Shown here: piece by piece, positions 11,094 to 13,106 of the stretch
Layout of the letters: each line of letters opens with the position of its first letter
Position numbering within the stretch: the first letter of the stretch is position 1
Assembly: GCA_017999195.1 (NCBI GenBank)
Contig: JAGOBP010000047.1
Coordinates: 1 to 13,106, forward strand
Reading direction: 5' to 3'
Source: Thermoflexales bacterium
Lineage (GTDB): Bacteria; Chloroflexota; Anaerolineae; Fen-1058
Length of the DNA stretch: 13,106 bases
The notes under the pieces: model-generated
Databases searched by the model: none
The model's input: only the letters and a program-made list of their open reading frames with translations
What the model was told of the DNA's origin: nothing
Program-made: the position numbers and the translations under genes

Positions 11094-13106
11094 ATGGCGA
11101 AAGAAAAGAAGACCCCACAGCAATTTTCGGCCGATCCGGCCGCGCAGCAGATGTTGATTCGCGCGGAATCGCTGGGCATCGGCACGGCGTTTACGCGCGC
11201 GGAAGCGATGCCGGCCTGCAACATCGGCTCGGCGGGCATGTGCTGCAAGATGTGCGGCATGGGCCCGTGCCGATTGACCAAAGACGGCAGCACGGGTGTG
11301 TGCGGCGCGACGATCGATACGATTCAGGCCCGCAACTTCGTGCGCATGGTGGCCGCCGGTTCGGCCGCGCACTCTGATCATGGCCGCGACATGGCGTTTT
11401 TGTTGAAGGCCGTGGCGAATGGCGAAGCAGAAGGCTATTCGATTCGGGACGTGGCGCGCTTGCGCATCGCGGCCGCGAAGTCGGGCGTTGCGATCGATAA
11501 GCGCAGCCCGAACGACATCGCCAACGATCTGGCCGATCTGTATATCGCGCAATTTGGCCAACAGCGCGGCGAGTTGCTCCCCATCCGACGTGCCCCTGTC
11601 AAGCGTCAGAAGTTGTGGCGCGAGAAGGGCGTCGTGCCGCGCGGCGTCGATCGTGAAACGGTGGAAGCGTTGCATCGCACGCACATCGGCGACGATCAAG
11701 ACCCCGTGCATTTGCTGCAACATGCCGTTCGAACGTCGTTGGCGGACGGGTGGGGCGGTTCGATGATCGCTACGGATGTGGCTGACATCGTTTTCGGTAC
11801 ACCCGCTCCGGTCGTGGGCCAGGCCAACCTCGGCACATTGAAGGCCGATATGGTCAACGTGGTCATCCACGGTCACGAGCCTATCCTGAGCGAAATGATC
11901 GTGGCGGCGTCGCAAACGCCTGAAATTCTGGACTATGCCAAAGCGGCCGGCGCGAACGGCGTGAATCTGGCCGGTATCTGCTGCACGGCGAATGAAATCC
12001 TGATGCGCCAGGGCGTGCCTGCGGCCGGTAACTTCCTCCACCAAGAACTCGCCATCCTGACTGGCGCGGTTGAGGCGATGGTCGTCGATGTGCAGTGCAT
12101 CATGCAAGCGTTGGTCGGCCTGGCGGAGAACTTCCATACCAAGGTCATCACCACTTCGGCCAAGGTCAAGATCAAGGGCGCGACGCACATGGAGTTTGAC
12201 GAGCATCACGCGATGACGATTGCGAAGGACATCCTCAAGGTCGCCATCGATAACTTCAAGAATCGCGGTGCGATCGAGATTCCGAACGTCGTTGAGGATT
12301 TGATCCCCGGTTTCTCGCACGAGTACATCAACTATATGCTGGGCGGTTCGTATCGATCGTCGTTCCGCCCGTTGAATGACGCCATCATGAGCGGCCGCAT
12401 TCGCGGCGTGGCCGCCATCGTGGGCTGCAACAATCCGCGCAGCCAGCAGGACTATCTGCACACGCATGTCACACGCGAACTGTTGAAGCAAGACGTGCTC
12501 GTCGTCGAGACGGGCTGCGGCGCGATTGCGAGTGCGAAGTTGGGCTTGCTGTTGGGCGAAGCGGGTCTCGATCAATGCGGCTCTGGCTTGCGCGAAATCT
12601 GCGAGACGGTGGGCATTCCGCCGGTACTGCACATGGGGTCGTGCGTCGATAACACGCGCATCCTGACGGTGCTGACGCAGATGGTGGAAGAGGGCGGCCT
12701 GGGCGATGACATCGATCAGATTCCGGCGGTCGGCCTCGCGCCCGAGTGGATGAGCGAGAAGGCGTTGGCCATCGGCACATATTGTGTGGCTTCCGGCGCG
12801 TATGTCATCTTCGGCGGATCATCGCCGTTGGAAGGCATGCCCGATAAGGTTCACGGCAGCGCCGATGTGTTGAGCTACATCAGTGAAGGCTGGGAAGCCC
12901 TGTACGGCGGCCGGATGGAGTTCATCGAAGACCCCGATAAGATGGTGGTCGCGACGCTGGCGCACATCGATAAGAAGCGCGCGGCGTTGGGTCTGCCGGA
13001 ATGGAAGGCGGACAAGTTCGGGCGCAGCGGCGATAAGCGCATGAACGAACTGGAAGCCATGCCGTTGGATGAGAAGATGGCCGCCATGTACGGCGCGGTC
13101 CTGAAC
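11094..13106 (+). CDS. cooS: Anaerobic Ni-Fe carbon monoxide dehydrogenase catalytic subunit (3' end beyond window)
   Basis: The frame is open from ATG 11094 to the edge (671 codons, no stop). An ideal GGAGGAGG (11078-11085) lies 8 bases upstream. CooS dimers oxidise CO to CO2 reversibly. All cluster ligands are present: D-cluster Cys42 and Cys50 (CX7C spacing); B-cluster Cys51, Cys54, Cys59 and Cys70; Ni-Fe-S C-cluster His261 ('HGHEP'), Cys296/297 ('GICCTANE'), Cys335, Cys445 ('GCNNPRSQQD'), Cys475 ('ETGCGA') and Cys517 ('GSCVDN'). Proton-path residues His93/His96 ('AAHSDHGR') and Lys556 ('EKALAIG') are also present. This supports a catalytically competent enzyme. At 671 residues it already has about full length, so only a short tail is missing. 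Partners (cooF, cooC, acs genes or hydrogenase) would lie downstream, so whether it serves CO oxidation, the Wood-Ljungdahl pathway or another use cannot be decided. Confidence 0.96.
   Translation, partial: MAKEKKTPQQFSADPAAQQMLIRAESLGIGTAFTRAEAMPACNIGSAGMCCKMCGMGPCRLTKDGSTGVCGATIDTIQARNFVRMVAAGSAAHSDHGRDMAFLLKAVANGEAEGYSIRDVARLRIAAAKSGVAIDKRSPNDIANDLADLYIAQFGQQRGELLPIRRAPVKRQKLWREKGVVPRGVDRETVEALHRTHIGDDQDPVHLLQHAVRTSLADGWGGSMIATDVADIVFGTPAPVVGQANLGTLKADMVNVVIHGHEPILSEMIVAASQTPEILDYAKAAGANGVNLAGICCTANEILMRQGVPAAGNFLHQELAILTGAVEAMVVDVQCIMQALVGLAENFHTKVITTSAKVKIKGATHMEFDEHHAMTIAKDILKVAIDNFKNRGAIEIPNVVEDLIPGFSHEYINYMLGGSYRSSFRPLNDAIMSGRIRGVAAIVGCNNPRSQQDYLHTHVTRELLKQDVLVVETGCGAIASAKLGLLLGEAGLDQCGSGLREICETVGIPPVLHMGSCVDNTRILTVLTQMVEEGGLGDDIDQIPAVGLAPEWMSEKALAIGTYCVASGAYVIFGGSSPLEGMPDKVHGSADVLSYISEGWEALYGGRMEFIEDPDKMVVATLAHIDKKRAALGLPEWKADKFGRSGDKRMNELEAMPLDEKMAAMYGAVLN

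Noticed and set aside
10662..12632. Open frame of 656 codons on the minus strand
   Set aside because: It lies opposite cooS and the HMA-like gene, both of which have clear family motifs and ribosome sites. The product is Arg/His/Ala-rich without recognisable domains, as expected for an antisense shadow in GC-rich DNA.

Overview
The window is about 13 kb of a moderately GC-rich bacterial genome (about 58% GC by eye), with genes on both strands and short intergenic gaps full of hairpin-forming dispersed repeats. The gene set suggests an anaerobic or facultative bacterium of the Chloroflexota (Anaerolineae-like) type: a Ni-Fe carbon monoxide dehydrogenase, a membrane HdrD-like iron-sulfur oxidoreductase, a DUF1786 protein, and a metY-metX-metW methionine cluster under a SAM-I riboswitch. 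This placement is an inference from gene content and repeat style. No marker gene or rRNA is present to prove it.

Layout. 1-710: 3' end of a GH13 alpha-amylase-family glycosidase, cut by the window edge. 771-1895: DUF1786 protein with an ATPase-like N-terminal motif. 1894-2100: a nested inverted-repeat element between convergent genes. 2082-3026 (minus): CDF-type zinc/cation exporter. 3171-3623: AhpE-like one-cysteine peroxiredoxin with its own terminator. 3726-5726: five-helix membrane Fe-S protein with two ferredoxin clusters and CCG domains, resembling ETF:menaquinone oxidoreductases (EMO). 5727-6342: a 616-base regulatory region. 6343-9503: metY, metX and metW. 9507-10427 (minus): membrane-anchored short-chain dehydrogenase with an altered catalytic motif. 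10428-10700: AT-rich promoter region with a palindrome and repeated motifs. 10701-11090: small degenerate HMA-domain protein. 11094 to the edge: CO dehydrogenase catalytic subunit CooS, which stays open to the end of the window and is nearly complete.

How the genes work together. MetX activates homoserine, MetY adds sulfide to make homocysteine, and MetW is the usual partner of MetX. They lie in one direction behind a strong sigma70-type promoter, a SAM-I aptamer, an intrinsic terminator and a possible seven-codon Met/Cys-rich leader peptide (MMCMCSG). SAM and possibly aminoacyl-tRNA supply could therefore both be sensed. The small HMA-like protein and CooS are separated by 3 bases and look translationally coupled, so the small protein is a candidate accessory or metal-handling factor for CODH. 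The EMO-like protein would carry electrons between a soluble flavoprotein and the quinone pool, but no etfAB genes are visible here.

The least described parts are the compound leader of metY (heptamer repeats inserted in riboswitch helix P3, a partial duplication of the P1/terminator segment, and the leader peptide), the HMA-like/CooS pair with its palindromic promoter, and the DUF1786 protein.
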